Made by a program: the position numbers and the translations under genes
Shown: positions 42,575 through 52,200 of the stretch, piece after piece
Layout: every line of letters starts with the position of its first letter
How positions within the stretch are numbered: position 1 is the first letter of the stretch
NCBI GenBank assembly: GCA_018241525.1
Contig: JAFEDR010000011.1
Coordinates: 186,001 to 250,000, forward strand
Direction of reading: 5' to 3'
From: Pseudomonadota bacterium
GTDB taxonomy: Bacteria > Pseudomonadota > Gammaproteobacteria > Steroidobacterales > Steroidobacteraceae
DNA: 64,000 nt
The notes under the pieces: model-generated
The model's database searches: none
Seen by the model: only the letters and a program-made list of their open reading frames with translations
What the model was told of the DNA's origin: nothing

Positions 42575-43092
42575 GCTGCGACGGGCTGCCGGACGCGTAC
42601 TTCGAGGCGCGACTCGCCGGGGCGATCGAGGCCGAGGTGCGCTGGCGGGCTCCCGATCTCGCCTGCGACGGCATGCGCCGGCCGGACGGTAAGGGACTGC
42701 GGGTCACCTTCAGCGGCGCCGACGGACACGGCCGGCTGACGCTGGTGTTCGCGGCGCCGCGCCTTGCCGAGGGCGCGGACGGCCAGGCGGTTCCGGTCAA
42801 CCTGACCGTGATCCGCGAGGGCGGTGCGCTCTACGGCACGCGCGGCGAGGACAAGTGCCTGCTCGACGAGGTACACCAGAGCCCGCTGCCGGCGCGCCGC
42901 GGGGACGGCCAGCAACGCCGCTGGCGCATCGAGGCGCGCGGCTTCTGCCTCGAGCCCGCCCGCGCCGTGGGCGGCGGGGATGCGATACTGGTGTCCCGCT
43001 TCGATTTTCGCGGACAACTCGCATGGGAACCCGATCCGCCGCCCGCGACCCCCGTCCGCCCGGACGCGCCCGACTCGCCGCCCTCGCGCTGA
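42571..43092 (+). CDS. Hypothetical protein
   Basis: A 173-aa protein with no signal peptide and no family I recognise. It is beta-rich in the middle ('GLRVTFSGADGHGRLTLVFAAP', 'VPVNLTVIREGGALYGTRGEDKCLLDEVHQ') with four cysteines (positions 3, 32, 96 and 131), and ends in a Pro-rich tail. The GTG start is coupled to the membrane-protein stop. Its last 70 bp overlap the DUF192 gene in another frame, so the tail may be an accident of that overlap. Co-transcription with padR and the membrane protein is likely. Confidence 0.6.
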   Translation: MSCDGLPDAYFEARLAGAIEAEVRWRAPDLACDGMRRPDGKGLRVTFSGADGHGRLTLVFAAPRLAEGADGQAVPVNLTVIREGGALYGTRGEDKCLLDEVHQSPLPARRGDGQQRRWRIEARGFCLEPARAVGGGDAILVSRFDFRGQLAWEPDPPPATPVRPDAPDSPPSR

Positions 43093-43547
43093 CCGCGCTC
43101 GCGCTCTGCGGTGCGGCCACCGCCGCCACCGCCGCCGAACCGCCGCTCGAGCCGCTCGCGAACTTCCCGAAGGCGACCGTGCGCGTCGACTCCGCCACCG
43201 GCACCCACGAGTTCAGCGCCTGGGTGGCGATGACCGAGGCTCGCCGCAACCAGGGACTGATGCAGGTGAAGTCATTGCCGCCGAACCGCGGCATGCTGTT
43301 CCTGTTCGACGCGCCGCAGGTGGCGATCTTCTGGATGAAGAACACGCTGATCCCGCTCGACCTGCTGTTCATCGCCCGCGACGGCCGCGTGATCCGCCTC
43401 GTCGAGAACGCGACGCCGATGTCGGAATCGCTGATCAACTCGATGGGCGTGGTCAGCGCGGTGCTCGAGCTCGCCGGCGGCACCAGCGCGCGGCTTGGGA
43501 TCAAGGCTGGCGACCGCGTTCGGCACCCGGCGTTCGGGCAGCCCTGA
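43023..43547 (+). CDS. DUF192 domain exported protein
   Basis: A 174-aa protein with a twin-arginine-free signal peptide (ARLAALALTALALCGAATAATAAEP), then the DUF192 domain: 'FSAWVAMTEARRNQGLMQVKSLPPNRGMLFLFDAPQVAIFWMKNTLIPLDLLFIARDGRVIRLVENATP'. The G-M-L-F and F-W-M-K-N-T segments are diagnostic. Function is unknown; periplasmic. The ATG at 43023 lies inside the preceding gene (70-bp overlap), but no shorter start would keep the signal peptide. It ends 5 bp from the convergent sulfotransferase. Confidence 0.9.
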   Translation: MGTRSAARDPRPPGRARLAALALTALALCGAATAATAAEPPLEPLANFPKATVRVDSATGTHEFSAWVAMTEARRNQGLMQVKSLPPNRGMLFLFDAPQVAIFWMKNTLIPLDLLFIARDGRVIRLVENATPMSESLINSMGVVSAVLELAGGTSARLGIKAGDRVRHPAFGQP

Positions 43548-43552
43548 CGGGT

Positions 43553-45544
43553 TCAGCGACCGCCCGCGGGCGCGGCCGCGAGCGCGCCGAGCGCGGCCTT
43601 CAGCGGGCCGAGCCAAGGCTCGAAGTGCTGCCACTGGTCGACCGCGTCACCGTACACGGGCTGTCGCACCTGCTCGGAGCTCACCGTCAGCACCGCGCGC
43701 CGCGTCTCGTAGAAGCGCAGGCAGCCGGGCTCGAACTCGAGCCCGCAGTGCGCGAGCAGGCGGCGCACCTCGGTCTCGGGATCCGCGACCAGCTGCTCGT
43801 AGTGGAGCCGATGGACGCGGCCCGGCAGCACCCGGTCGAAGTGCTCCATGAGCTCGGCGTAGTCCCGATAGTAGCGGCCGATCTCGCCGAGGTCGTAGCT
43901 GAACGGGACGCCGCGCGCGAACAGCTGCTTGAAGCACGAGAACCCGCAGGCCATCGGGTGGCGGCGGACGTCGATGATCGTCGCGCGCGGCAAGAGCAGG
44001 TGGATGAACCCGGCGAGCCCGAAATTCGGCAGCATCTTGTCGACGAACCGCGGCCGGCCGAGCGGGCGATGCACGCGCGTCCGCTCGAGGTACTCGGCAC
44101 CGAGGCGCGCGCAATCCTCGCGCGTCAGCGCGGCCACCGGCTCGGGCCAGCCACTTCCCGGTGACCGCGCGAGCAGCTGCTGCGCGATCGCCGGCAGGTC
44201 TGCGAGTTCGCTCGTGCCCTCCACCGCCGACTGGCTCGCGAGGATCTGCTCGACGAGCGTCGAGCCGGAGCGCGGCAGGCCGACGATGAAGATCGGGTCG
44301 GCCTGCGGCGCGCCCCAGCCGGCGCGGTCGGCGAAGAACGCGGCGCTGAAGACCGCCTGCGAGCGCGCGACGTCGCGATGCACGCCCTCGGGGTCGAAGT
44401 CGAAGGTGGCGCGCTTGAGCGCGTTGCCGCGGGCGTAGTGCTCGAAGGCGCCCGCATACTCGCCGGCGTCCTCGAGCGCCTTGCCGAGCGCGAATTCGAG
44501 CGGGATCCGGTCGCTGCCGAGCAGCGCCGTGCGCCCGAGCTCGGCCGCCATCCGCGCGCGCTCCTCGTCGCGGAACCGGAAGGTCTTCAGGTTCGCGAGA
44601 CTCCAGTACGCCTCGCCGCAGTCGGGCTTCAGGTCGAGCGCCCGCCGGTACGCCGCGATGGCCCGCTCGCCGGCACCCGCCTCGCGACACAGGTTGCCGA
44701 GCTGCAGCCAGGCGTCGGCGAGCGTGGGCTCGGCCGCGACGATCGATTCGACGAGCGCGAGCGCCTCGGCGTGACGGCCGAGGAGTCGGAGCACCTGCGC
44801 CTTGAGGCTCAGGATCGCGGCATTGCCCGGATCCTGCGCGAGCAGCCGCTCGAGCTCGACCATTGCCTCGTCGCTGCGCTGGCGCAGGTAGAGCGCCCGG
44901 GCGAGCAGCTGGCGTGCGCTGCCATCGCCCGGCGCGCGCGCGAGCGCGGCGCGCGCGTGCTCCTCCGCGGCCGCGTAGTCCTCGCGACGCAGCGCCACCT
45001 CGCCCAGCATGCGCCACGCGACGGGCTCCCCGGGCGAGCGGGCGAGCTCGCGCCGCAGCAACGCCTCGGCCGCGCCGAGCCGCTGCTCGGCCAGCGCGAC
45101 GGCGGCATCCGCGAGCTGCGGCGGACCGGGCGCGAGCTTCGCGTAGCGCGCATAGGCGGCATCGCCGCCACGCGGGTCGCCCGCCGCGAAGCGCGCCGCG
45201 GCGAGCTCGCGCCAGCCGTCGGCGAGGCGCTGGTCGCGGGAGACGCTGCGCTCGAAGGCGGCCGCGGCCTCCGCCAGCTGGCCCGCCGCGACATAGGCAC
45301 GGCCGAGCTCGAGCGCGAGCAGGGCCGGCGCCTCCGGTGCCGAGCCGAGCGGCTCGAGGATCGCGACCGCGCGGCCCGGGTCGCCGATCCGCCGGCAGGC
45401 GGTCGCCAGCAGGATCGTGGCCGCCTCGTGGTCCGGGGCCCACTCGAGGATGCGCCGCGCGCCATCGGCCGCAGCACCGGGATCGGCATCGAGCAGCAGG
45501 CTCGCTCGCAGGAGCTCGAGATCAGCGTCGCGGCGGTCGTTCAA
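43553..45544 (-). CDS. TPR-containing sulfotransferase (1 of 3)
   Basis: A 663-aa protein: tetratricopeptide repeats fill residues ~5-380 (e.g. 'AWRMLGEVALRREDYAAAEEHARAALARAPGD', 'AWLQLGNLCREAGAGERAIAAYRRALDLKPD'), followed by a sulfotransferase domain with the PAPS-binding loop 'FIVGLPRSGSTLVEQILASQ' and 3'-phosphate segment 'IIDVRRHPMACGFSCFKQ'. This is the layout of bacterial tyrosylprotein-sulfotransferase-like proteins. The TTG start (45544) has GAGGACC just upstream and no other plausible codon near. It is divergent from the AspH-type gene. Confidence 0.88.
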   Translation of the reverse strand: MNDRRDADLELLRASLLLDADPGAAADGARRILEWAPDHEAATILLATACRRIGDPGRAVAILEPLGSAPEAPALLALELGRAYVAAGQLAEAAAAFERSVSRDQRLADGWRELAAARFAAGDPRGGDAAYARYAKLAPGPPQLADAAVALAEQRLGAAEALLRRELARSPGEPVAWRMLGEVALRREDYAAAEEHARAALARAPGDGSARQLLARALYLRQRSDEAMVELERLLAQDPGNAAILSLKAQVLRLLGRHAEALALVESIVAAEPTLADAWLQLGNLCREAGAGERAIAAYRRALDLKPDCGEAYWSLANLKTFRFRDEERARMAAELGRTALLGSDRIPLEFALGKALEDAGEYAGAFEHYARGNALKRATFDFDPEGVHRDVARSQAVFSAAFFADRAGWGAPQADPIFIVGLPRSGSTLVEQILASQSAVEGTSELADLPAIAQQLLARSPGSGWPEPVAALTREDCARLGAEYLERTRVHRPLGRPRFVDKMLPNFGLAGFIHLLLPRATIIDVRRHPMACGFSCFKQLFARGVPFSYDLGEIGRYYRDYAELMEHFDRVLPGRVHRLHYEQLVADPETEVRRLLAHCGLEFEPGCLRFYETRRAVLTVSSEQVRQPVYGDAVDQWQHFEPWLGPLKAALGALAAAPAGGR

Positions 45545-45674
45545 GGCGGGTCCTCGGCCGCGGCGCGGGCGGTGCCGGGGGCGCGCTATGTAACCGGAGG
45601 CGCGCGGGACCGTCAACGCGGGCCGGCCGCGACGCGCTAGAATTTGGGGCTCCCGCCGCGAGGATCGCCTACCC

Positions 45675-46982
45675 GTGAACAGCCCCCAGCCGATCGCGCC
45701 GGACGACGCCCAGGTCGTGCGCATGCTGCAGGCCTCGAAGGCCGAGGCCGCCGCCGGCCGGATCGCCGAGTCCGACCAGCTGCTCGCCCGCGTCGCCGAG
45801 CGCGCACCGAAGCACCCGGCGGTGCTGAACGAGCTCGGCGTGCGCATGCTCGACCGCGGCGCCCCGGAGCAGGCGGCGCAGCTCTTCCAGCGCGCGACGG
45901 AGGCCGACCCGAAGGCACCGGCGCTGTGGGCGAACCTCGCCAGCGCGCAGAAGGCGCTCGGCCGGCGGGCCGAGGAGCTCGACGCGCTCGAGAAGGCGCT
46001 CGAGCTCGAGCCGCGGCACGTCTCGGCGCTGCTGCAGAAGGCGGCCTACCTCGAGGAGAGCGGCGACGGGCGCAATGCCGCCCGGGCCTACCAGAACGCG
46101 CTCGACAGCCTGCCGCCGGGCCTGCCGATACCGCCGCACGTGCAGGCGGCACTCGACCATGGCCGCGCGCTCGTCGAGCGCGACCGGGCGGCGCTGACCG
46201 CGGAGCTCGAGGGCCCGCTCGCCGCGGTGCGCGCGCAGCACGGCGGTCAGCGCCAGCGGCGCGTCGACCTCTGCCTCGAGCTCCTGATGGGCCAGCGGCG
46301 GCCGTACCACTCGCACCCGACGTGGATGTACTTTCCGGAGCTGCCGGCGATCGAGTTTTTCGAGCGCGCCGAGCTGCCCTGGCTCGACGCCTTCGAGGCG
46401 GCGACCGACGAGATGCGCGCCGAGCTCACGCGCGTGCTGGTCGCCGATCGCGACGGCCTGCAGCCGTACGTCGACTTCCCGCCGACGATGCCGCTCGACC
46501 AGTGGCGCGAGCTCAACCGCTCGCGGCGCTGGAGCGCCTATTTCCTGTGGAACCAGGGCGAGGAATGCGCCAACCGCACCGCGCGCTGCCCGGCCACCGC
46601 GCGCGTGCTCGAGACCGCGCCGCGCTGCCGGATCGCGGCGCGCGCACCGACCGCGTTCTTCTCGATTCTCGACGCCAACACCCGCATCCCGCCGCACGTC
46701 GGGGTCACCAACACCCGCGTGACGGTGCACGTGCCGCTGATCGTGCCGCCGCACTGCGGCTTCCGGGTCGGCGGCACGACCCGCGAGTGGGTGCCGGGCC
46801 AGGCCTGGGTGTTCGATGACACGATCGAGCACGAGGCCTGGAACCTGTCCGACGCGCCGCGCGCGATCCTGATCTTCGACGTCTGGAACCCGCTCCTGAG
46901 CGCCGCCGAGCGCGACCTGATCAAGGCCGCGACCGAGGTGTACGTGCGCTACTACCAGCTGCCGGCGGACCAGCTCCGGTGA
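45675..46982 (+). CDS. TPR + aspartyl/asparaginyl beta-hydroxylase
   Basis: A 435-aa protein with three or four TPR units (~15-165) and a C-terminal AspH-type 2-oxoglutarate/Fe(II) domain (~190-425). The Fe/2OG residues are in 'PPHVGVTNTRVTVHVPLIVP' (first His and Arg) and 'FDDTIEHEAWN' (second His). AspH enzymes hydroxylate Asp/Asn or similar groups on proteins or small acids. The TPR part probably binds a peptide. GTG start with GAGGA about 10 nt upstream; TAGAAT (45638-45643) is a candidate -10. It overlaps the next gene by GTGA. Confidence 0.88.
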   Translation: MNSPQPIAPDDAQVVRMLQASKAEAAAGRIAESDQLLARVAERAPKHPAVLNELGVRMLDRGAPEQAAQLFQRATEADPKAPALWANLASAQKALGRRAEELDALEKALELEPRHVSALLQKAAYLEESGDGRNAARAYQNALDSLPPGLPIPPHVQAALDHGRALVERDRAALTAELEGPLAAVRAQHGGQRQRRVDLCLELLMGQRRPYHSHPTWMYFPELPAIEFFERAELPWLDAFEAATDEMRAELTRVLVADRDGLQPYVDFPPTMPLDQWRELNRSRRWSAYFLWNQGEECANRTARCPATARVLETAPRCRIAARAPTAFFSILDANTRIPPHVGVTNTRVTVHVPLIVPPHCGFRVGGTTREWVPGQAWVFDDTIEHEAWNLSDAPRAILIFDVWNPLLSAAERDLIKAATEVYVRYYQLPADQLR

Positions 46983-47479
46983 ACGCCCGCCTCCCGACGA
47001 CGCTCATCCTCACGCTGCTCGGCGCCGCCAGCCCGGCGCAGGCCGGCGCGGAGGCCGCGGCGCGCACGCTCGCCGACTGCGCGCGGATCGAGGCGCCGGA
47101 CGCACGCCTGGCCTGTTACGACGCCCTCGCCGGCCGCGCCCCGTCGACCGCGAAACCGGCGGTGACGGCCACCGCGCCCGCCGCCGCCGCACCCGCGGTG
47201 GCGGGCGGCGCCGCGGCCGACTTCGGCAAGCCCCGGCCACCGCCGCCGAAGCCCGAGAAGGGCGCCGAGGAGTCCGTGCACGCGAGCGTCGCGCGGGTCG
47301 CGGTCGATGCGCAGGGTCACGTGACGCTGACGCTCGACAACGGCCAGGTCTGGTCGGTGATCGAGACCGACGTGCGCATCGACTCGGGCGAGGCGATCAC
47401 GATCCGCCACGGCGCGCTCGGCTCCTTCGTGCTCGTCACCGCCTCGCGCCACACGTACCACGTGCGGCGGCTGCGCTGA
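46979..47479 (+). CDS. Small exported protein with CxxxxxxxxRLxCYD motif
   Basis: A 166-aa protein with a signal peptide (ARLPTTLILTLLGAASPAQAG) followed by 'DCARIEAPDARLACYDALAG', a cysteine pair motif seen in several small periplasmic proteins, including type VI secretion-associated VasI-type proteins. After an Ala/Pro-rich linker (~52-92) comes a beta-rich tail ending 'VWSVIETDVRIDSGEAITIRHGALGSFVLVTASRHTYHVRRLR', which looks like a small OB/SH3-like barrel. No T6SS genes are present, so that link is not claimed. Coupled by GTGA to the AspH gene. Confidence 0.7.
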   Translation: MNARLPTTLILTLLGAASPAQAGAEAAARTLADCARIEAPDARLACYDALAGRAPSTAKPAVTATAPAAAAPAVAGGAAADFGKPRPPPPKPEKGAEESVHASVARVAVDAQGHVTLTLDNGQVWSVIETDVRIDSGEAITIRHGALGSFVLVTASRHTYHVRRLR

Positions 47480-47481
47480 CG

Positions 47482-49098
47482 CTAGGGCTCGTAGCCGAGT
47501 CGCGCGACCCACGGCGCGAGCGTCGGCAGCACGGGTCTGAGCGCATCGACGTAGTGCCGCCAGTGACCCACGCCGGAGCGGTCGAGGCCGCGGCTCAGCT
47601 GCGCGGTGCTCGGCGTCGCGTGCTCGCGCTCGCGGGCGCGCGAGGCGAAGTCGACGAGTCCGGCACCCGACTCGAGCCCGAGGAAGCCGCAGACGGCCCG
47701 CGTCTCGCCCTCGAGGTCCCCGACCAGCGTCTCGTAGCGCACGCGCCGCAGCGCGAGCCCAAGCCGCGGCTCGACCGCCGTCGCGAAGCGCAGCGTCAGG
47801 TCGTAGAGCGCCGCGGCACCGGGCAGGGTCAGCAGCTCGTACATCGCCGGGTTCATCCGGAAGCGGCGCCGAAAGCAGCTCAGCACCACGTCGCGCGGGT
47901 CGCGCTCGGCGAACAGGATCTTCGCCTGCGGAAAGAGCCGCGCGATCAGCGGCAGCTTGAGGGTGTGCAGCGGGTGCTTGTCGATGAAGACCTTGCCGGC
48001 GATCTTGACGCCGCTCGCCTGCGCTCGCTGCCAGTAGGCGGCCCGCAGCGGCGCGAGCTCCGCCTCGTCCGCGCGCGCGAGCCGGCCGAGGTCGAGCGGC
48101 TCGCCGAGGAAGTGCAGCACGCCCTCGACCAGGAGCTCGTGCTCCTCGAGGCTCGCGACCTCGGGATGGCCGTCGAGCACCACCTCGAGCAGCGTCGTGC
48201 CCGAACGCGGGAAGCCGATCAGGAAGACGTGCTCGCGCACCGGCGCGGCCGGCGAGTCCGGGCCCGCCCAGCGCGCCGCCCCGGCCGCGGCCTCGGCGGC
48301 GAGCAGCGCCTCACCATAGGCGAGCATGCCGCGATCGTGGCGACGGTGGATCTGGCGCAGCAGCTGGTTGCAGGCCGCGTACGCCTCGAAGGCGCCTGCG
48401 TAGCGACCGGCAGAGTCGAGCACGTCGCCGAGCAGGCCGCAGGCGCGGGCACGGTCGACGGCACCGGCGCGCGGGTCGGCGAGCAGCGCCCGCAGGGCTG
48501 ACTCGGCGCGTTCCGGCGCGCCGTCGTGCAGGTCCGCGGCCGCGAGGCTCAGCACCGCATCCGGGAACCCGGGCGCCGCGGTCAGCGCCCGCTCCGCCCA
48601 CAGGCGTGCCTCCGCGTGCTCGCCGCGATGCGTCGCGATCGAGGCGAGCGCCGCGGTCGCCGCCAGGTTGCCCGGCTCGAGCTCGAGCGCACGACGGTGG
48701 CTGTCGCGCGCCCGGCCGAGCGCGCCGAGCGCGATCAGCGCATTGCCCTTCGAGGCGTGCGCCACCGCGAGGTTCGGCTGCAGCTTCAGCAGCGCCTCGA
48801 CGTGCACCAGCGCCTCGGCCGGGCGCTCGAGCCGCTGCAGGCAAAGGCCGAGCGCGTGACGCGCGGGGGCATCGCCCGGGGCGATCTCGACGGCGCGCTC
48901 GAGGAGCTTCAGCGCCTCCGGAAACCGTCCCTGCTGCTCAAGGTGCGTGGCCGCGACGTTCAGCAGCAACGGGTGCTCGAAGCCTTCGGCGAGCGCACGG
49001 TTCGCGAGCGCGGCGGCACGCGCGAAGTCCCGCCCCTGCGCATGGGCGCGCACCGTCTCGAGCAGCTTCAGGTCGGCGTCGAGGTCGCGCGGCTTCAC
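47482..49098 (-). CDS. TPR-containing sulfotransferase (2 of 3)
   Basis: A 538-aa protein with TPR units over ~1-260 ('HPLLLNVAATHLEQQGRFPEALKLLERAVEIAPGD' and similar) and a C-terminal sulfotransferase domain with 'VFLIGFPRSGTTLLEVVLDGHP' (PAPS loop) and 'KILFAERDPRDVVLSCFRRRF' (3'-phosphate loop). GTG 49098 is chosen because the upstream frame runs into the TonB terminator. It lies directly downstream of the TonB-receptor gene but behind its strong terminator, so it needs its own promoter in the ~80-bp gap. Confidence 0.87.
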   Translation of the reverse strand: MKPRDLDADLKLLETVRAHAQGRDFARAAALANRALAEGFEHPLLLNVAATHLEQQGRFPEALKLLERAVEIAPGDAPARHALGLCLQRLERPAEALVHVEALLKLQPNLAVAHASKGNALIALGALGRARDSHRRALELEPGNLAATAALASIATHRGEHAEARLWAERALTAAPGFPDAVLSLAAADLHDGAPERAESALRALLADPRAGAVDRARACGLLGDVLDSAGRYAGAFEAYAACNQLLRQIHRRHDRGMLAYGEALLAAEAAAGAARWAGPDSPAAPVREHVFLIGFPRSGTTLLEVVLDGHPEVASLEEHELLVEGVLHFLGEPLDLGRLARADEAELAPLRAAYWQRAQASGVKIAGKVFIDKHPLHTLKLPLIARLFPQAKILFAERDPRDVVLSCFRRRFRMNPAMYELLTLPGAAALYDLTLRFATAVEPRLGLALRRVRYETLVGDLEGETRAVCGFLGLESGAGLVDFASRAREREHATPSTAQLSRGLDRSGVGHWRHYVDALRPVLPTLAPWVARLGYEP

Positions 49099-49180
49099 GG
49101 GGCGTGGCCCTCGGGTGGGTGGCGGTCGCGGTCCGGGCGGCGGCGATGATGCCAGAATCGCCGCCGCCGACCGGCCGCCC

Positions 49181-49210
49181 AAAAGAAAACGGCGGGCCGA
49201 AGCCCGCCGT
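49181..49210 (-). terminator. Intrinsic terminator of the TonB-receptor gene
   Basis: Reading the minus strand, ACGGCGGGC-TTCG-GCCCGCCGT is a perfect 9-bp stem with a UUCG loop, followed at once by TTTCTTTT. It starts 27 bp past the receptor stop. One of only two textbook terminators in the window, the other being behind the phasin gene; both belong to genes expected to be highly expressed. Confidence 0.93.
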
Positions 49211-49237
49211 TAGTCAGGCCGAAGCCTGCAGGGTCGA

Positions 49238-52200
49238 TCAGAACTTCACGCTGACGTGCGCGAAGATCCAGCGGCCCAGGGTGTCGTACGTGCCCACCCA
49301 GGTGTTGTCGTTGCAGCTCGTGTTCGGGCAGTCCGAGTAGTTGCCGTTCGCGACCAGCGGCGGGTGCTTGTCGGCGATGTTGTTGATGCCGAGACGGAAG
49401 TTCACGTTCTCGACGATCGGCAGCGACGCGGACAGGTCGAAGTAGCTGTAGTTCGGGATGTGCGCCGTCTGCGCGAGGTAGGACGCCGCCAGCTGCGGAT
49501 CCGAGCTCGAGCGATCGACGTCCACCGCACCGATGAAGCGCCACTTCATCGTCAGGTCCAGGCCGGCCCACGGGGTCTGCCAGGTGCTGACGAACACGTG
49601 CTTCCACTTCGGCGTCGGGGCACCGCAGGTCGAGCCGAAGTAGCCGGTGCAGTCGTACGCACCGGACTGCGGCAGCGGCTGCGTCAGCCACGTCTGGATC
49701 TTCGTGCCGGTGAGGCTGAAGTTCAGCTTGCCGGCCGTGCCCATGTTGAGCTTGTAGTGGCTCGCGATGTCGATGCCCTTGGTGCGCACCTGGCCGATGT
49801 TCTGCGAGTTGGTCTCGATGAAGTTCGTGTTGTTGAACCACAGCGAGCCCGTGTTCGCACCACGGTGGATCCAGCCGCAGACCGTCGGGTCGCCGGTGTT
49901 CGCGCAGTACGCGAGCACGGTGTTCGACGTCAGGTTCGTGATCGTGTTCGTGATCTTGATGTCGTAGTAGTCGGCCGTGAACACGAAGTTCGGGGCCGCC
50001 TGCGGCTGGAACACGAAGCCGAACGAGTACGTGTCGGCCACTTCCGGAACCAGCTTCAGGTTGCCGCCGATCGTCGTGTTGATCTGCGCCGCCGGGTTCG
50101 CGGTGATGTGACCGTACTCGGCCGCCGTGACGCCGGTGTTCTGACACTGCGCCAGCGTGTAGGTCGGCGTCGGGCCCCAGCACGGATCGGCCGTGCCGCC
50201 CGAACCGACGACCTGCGGGGTGAACAGCTCGCCGACGTTCGGCGCGCGCACCGCACGGTTGTAGCTGCCACGCAGACGCAGATCCTGGATCGGCGCCCAC
50301 TCCACACCAAACTTGTAGGTGTTGGTGTTGAAGCCCTCGGTGTACGTCGAGTAGCGGTAGCCGCCCTCGAGGTTCAGCGCGTACGCACCCGGCCGAGCGT
50401 CGAAGATCGGCAGGCGGAACTCGGTGAACACTTCGGAGACGTGGAAGCCGCCGTCGATCGGCGAGAACTTGCCGTTACCGCCCGAGGCGAGGCCATTGCC
50501 GAAGATGTAGTCCGGATCGAACTGGTAGCGCTCCTGGCGATACTCGGCACCGAAGCTCGCCTGCAGGCCGCTCGAGGCGCCCGGCAGCTGCCAGCCGTAC
50601 TTGCCGAAGTCGCCGTTGGCCGAGGCCGAGACCACGTACTCGGTCGACTGCACGTTGTAGCTCGAGGCCACCGTGAGGTAGGCGAGCTGCGCCGCGTTGA
50701 CGCCGCCCGGCTGCCAGATGTTCCACGGCACGCAGGTCGGGTCGACGCCGTTCAGCGCCACCGCGCAGGCCGGACCGTTCGGGCCCTGGACGACGTTCAG
50801 CGCGTAGTTGATCTGGTTGGCGCCGAGGAAGCCGCCCTCGATGTCCGCCATCTGGGTCAGGCCGAACTGGCCGTACACGTCGTACGTCCACGCCTCGCCC
50901 CAGTTGCCCTTGAGGCCCACCACCTGGCGGATCGAGTTCGAGGTGTAGTTGTCGATACGCGGGCCGGACTCGACGCTGCGGCGCGCCGCGTACAGCGTGA
51001 TCACGTCGCCGGTCGTGCCGAAGGCCGCCTGGTTCGCCGCGATGCTCGCCGGCGAGCAGAAGTCCGCCTTCTCCGCCGCGCTCCACAGCGGGTTCGAGCA
51101 GCTGATCTGCGGCGCGCCGAACGCGAACAGACCCGACGGGCCGTACTCGGCGCGCGACGTGTTCCGGGCGTACATCGTCTCGGCGTACACGGTCGTGTGG
51201 TCGGTGACGTTGAACGTCAGGAAGCCGCCCATCGTGTAGCGTTCCTGCTGACGCTGCAGGTAGCTGAGCGCGCCGTAGTTGTACGAGTCGCGCCCCGAGC
51301 TGTAGTCGCGGAACGCGCCGCCCGGAACACCCGGGTTCACGGTCTTGTCGGCCAGCGTCGTGAACGTGCCGTTGACGATGCCGAACTCGAGGAAGCGACC
51401 GGTCGCGCTCGAGCTCGAGCCGCCGCAGGACAGGCGGCCCGGGTTGGCGCCTGGAAGCGCCAGCGTGCCCGGCGTGTTCAGCGTGCAGCCCGTGTAGTCG
51501 TACTGGTAGCCGACCACCGGCGCGACGTTGAGGTAGGTCGCGTACATGGTCGCGTTGCCGCGGCCGTCGGCGAAGTTCGCGCCGACGAGGACCGAGGCGT
51601 CCTTCGTGAAGCCGGCGTTGATGTTCGTCGCCGGGATCGGGTAGCCCTTGCGCTGCAGCGCGTCGAGGCCGACCGCGTCGTCGTTCTTGTGGTTCGCGAA
51701 GCTGTAGTTCGCGTCGAGCTTGACGCCCTCGAACTTCGTGTTGAGCACGAAGTTGACGACGCCGGCGACCGCGTCCGCGCCGTACACCGCCGAGGCGCCG
51801 CCCGTGAGGACGTCCGCGCGCTCGATCAGTTCGGCCGGGATCTGGTTGATGTCAGGGCTGCCGGAGGTGTTGAGACCCGCGCCCGGGCTCATGCGGCGGC
51901 CGTTGATCAGGACCAGCGTGCGGACCGAGCCGAGACCACGCAGGCTGACCGTCGACGTGCCGTTCGAGCTGATCGACTGGCCGGAGCTGTTCTCCGCGAT
52001 CACCTGCGGCAGGTTGTTCAGCATGTCCTCGACGCGCACCAGGCCCGACTGCTGGATGTCGGCCGAGGTCACGCTCGCGACCGGGCTGATCGACACGTCG
52101 TTCGGCGCGAGCTGCAGGCGCGAACCCGTGACGACGACTTCCTGCACCGAGGCTGACGGAGCGGTGGACGCCGGGGCTTCCTGAGCAAGCGCAGTTCCCG

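Noticed and set aside
46979..47479. Type VI secretion component (VasI-like)
   Set aside because: Only the short cysteine motif matches; no other T6SS gene is in the window, and the C-terminal part is different.
49099..49180. Extension of the second sulfotransferase upstream to 49182
   Set aside because: The extra residues are Pro/Arg/Gly-rich with no TPR pattern, and the extended start would lie in the T-run of the TonB terminator.
49256..52156. A 966-codon open frame opposite the TonB receptor
   Set aside because: Composition is dominated by Arg, Val, Ala and Asp with no motif; the receptor with signal peptide, plug, barrel, promoter and terminator lies on the other strand.
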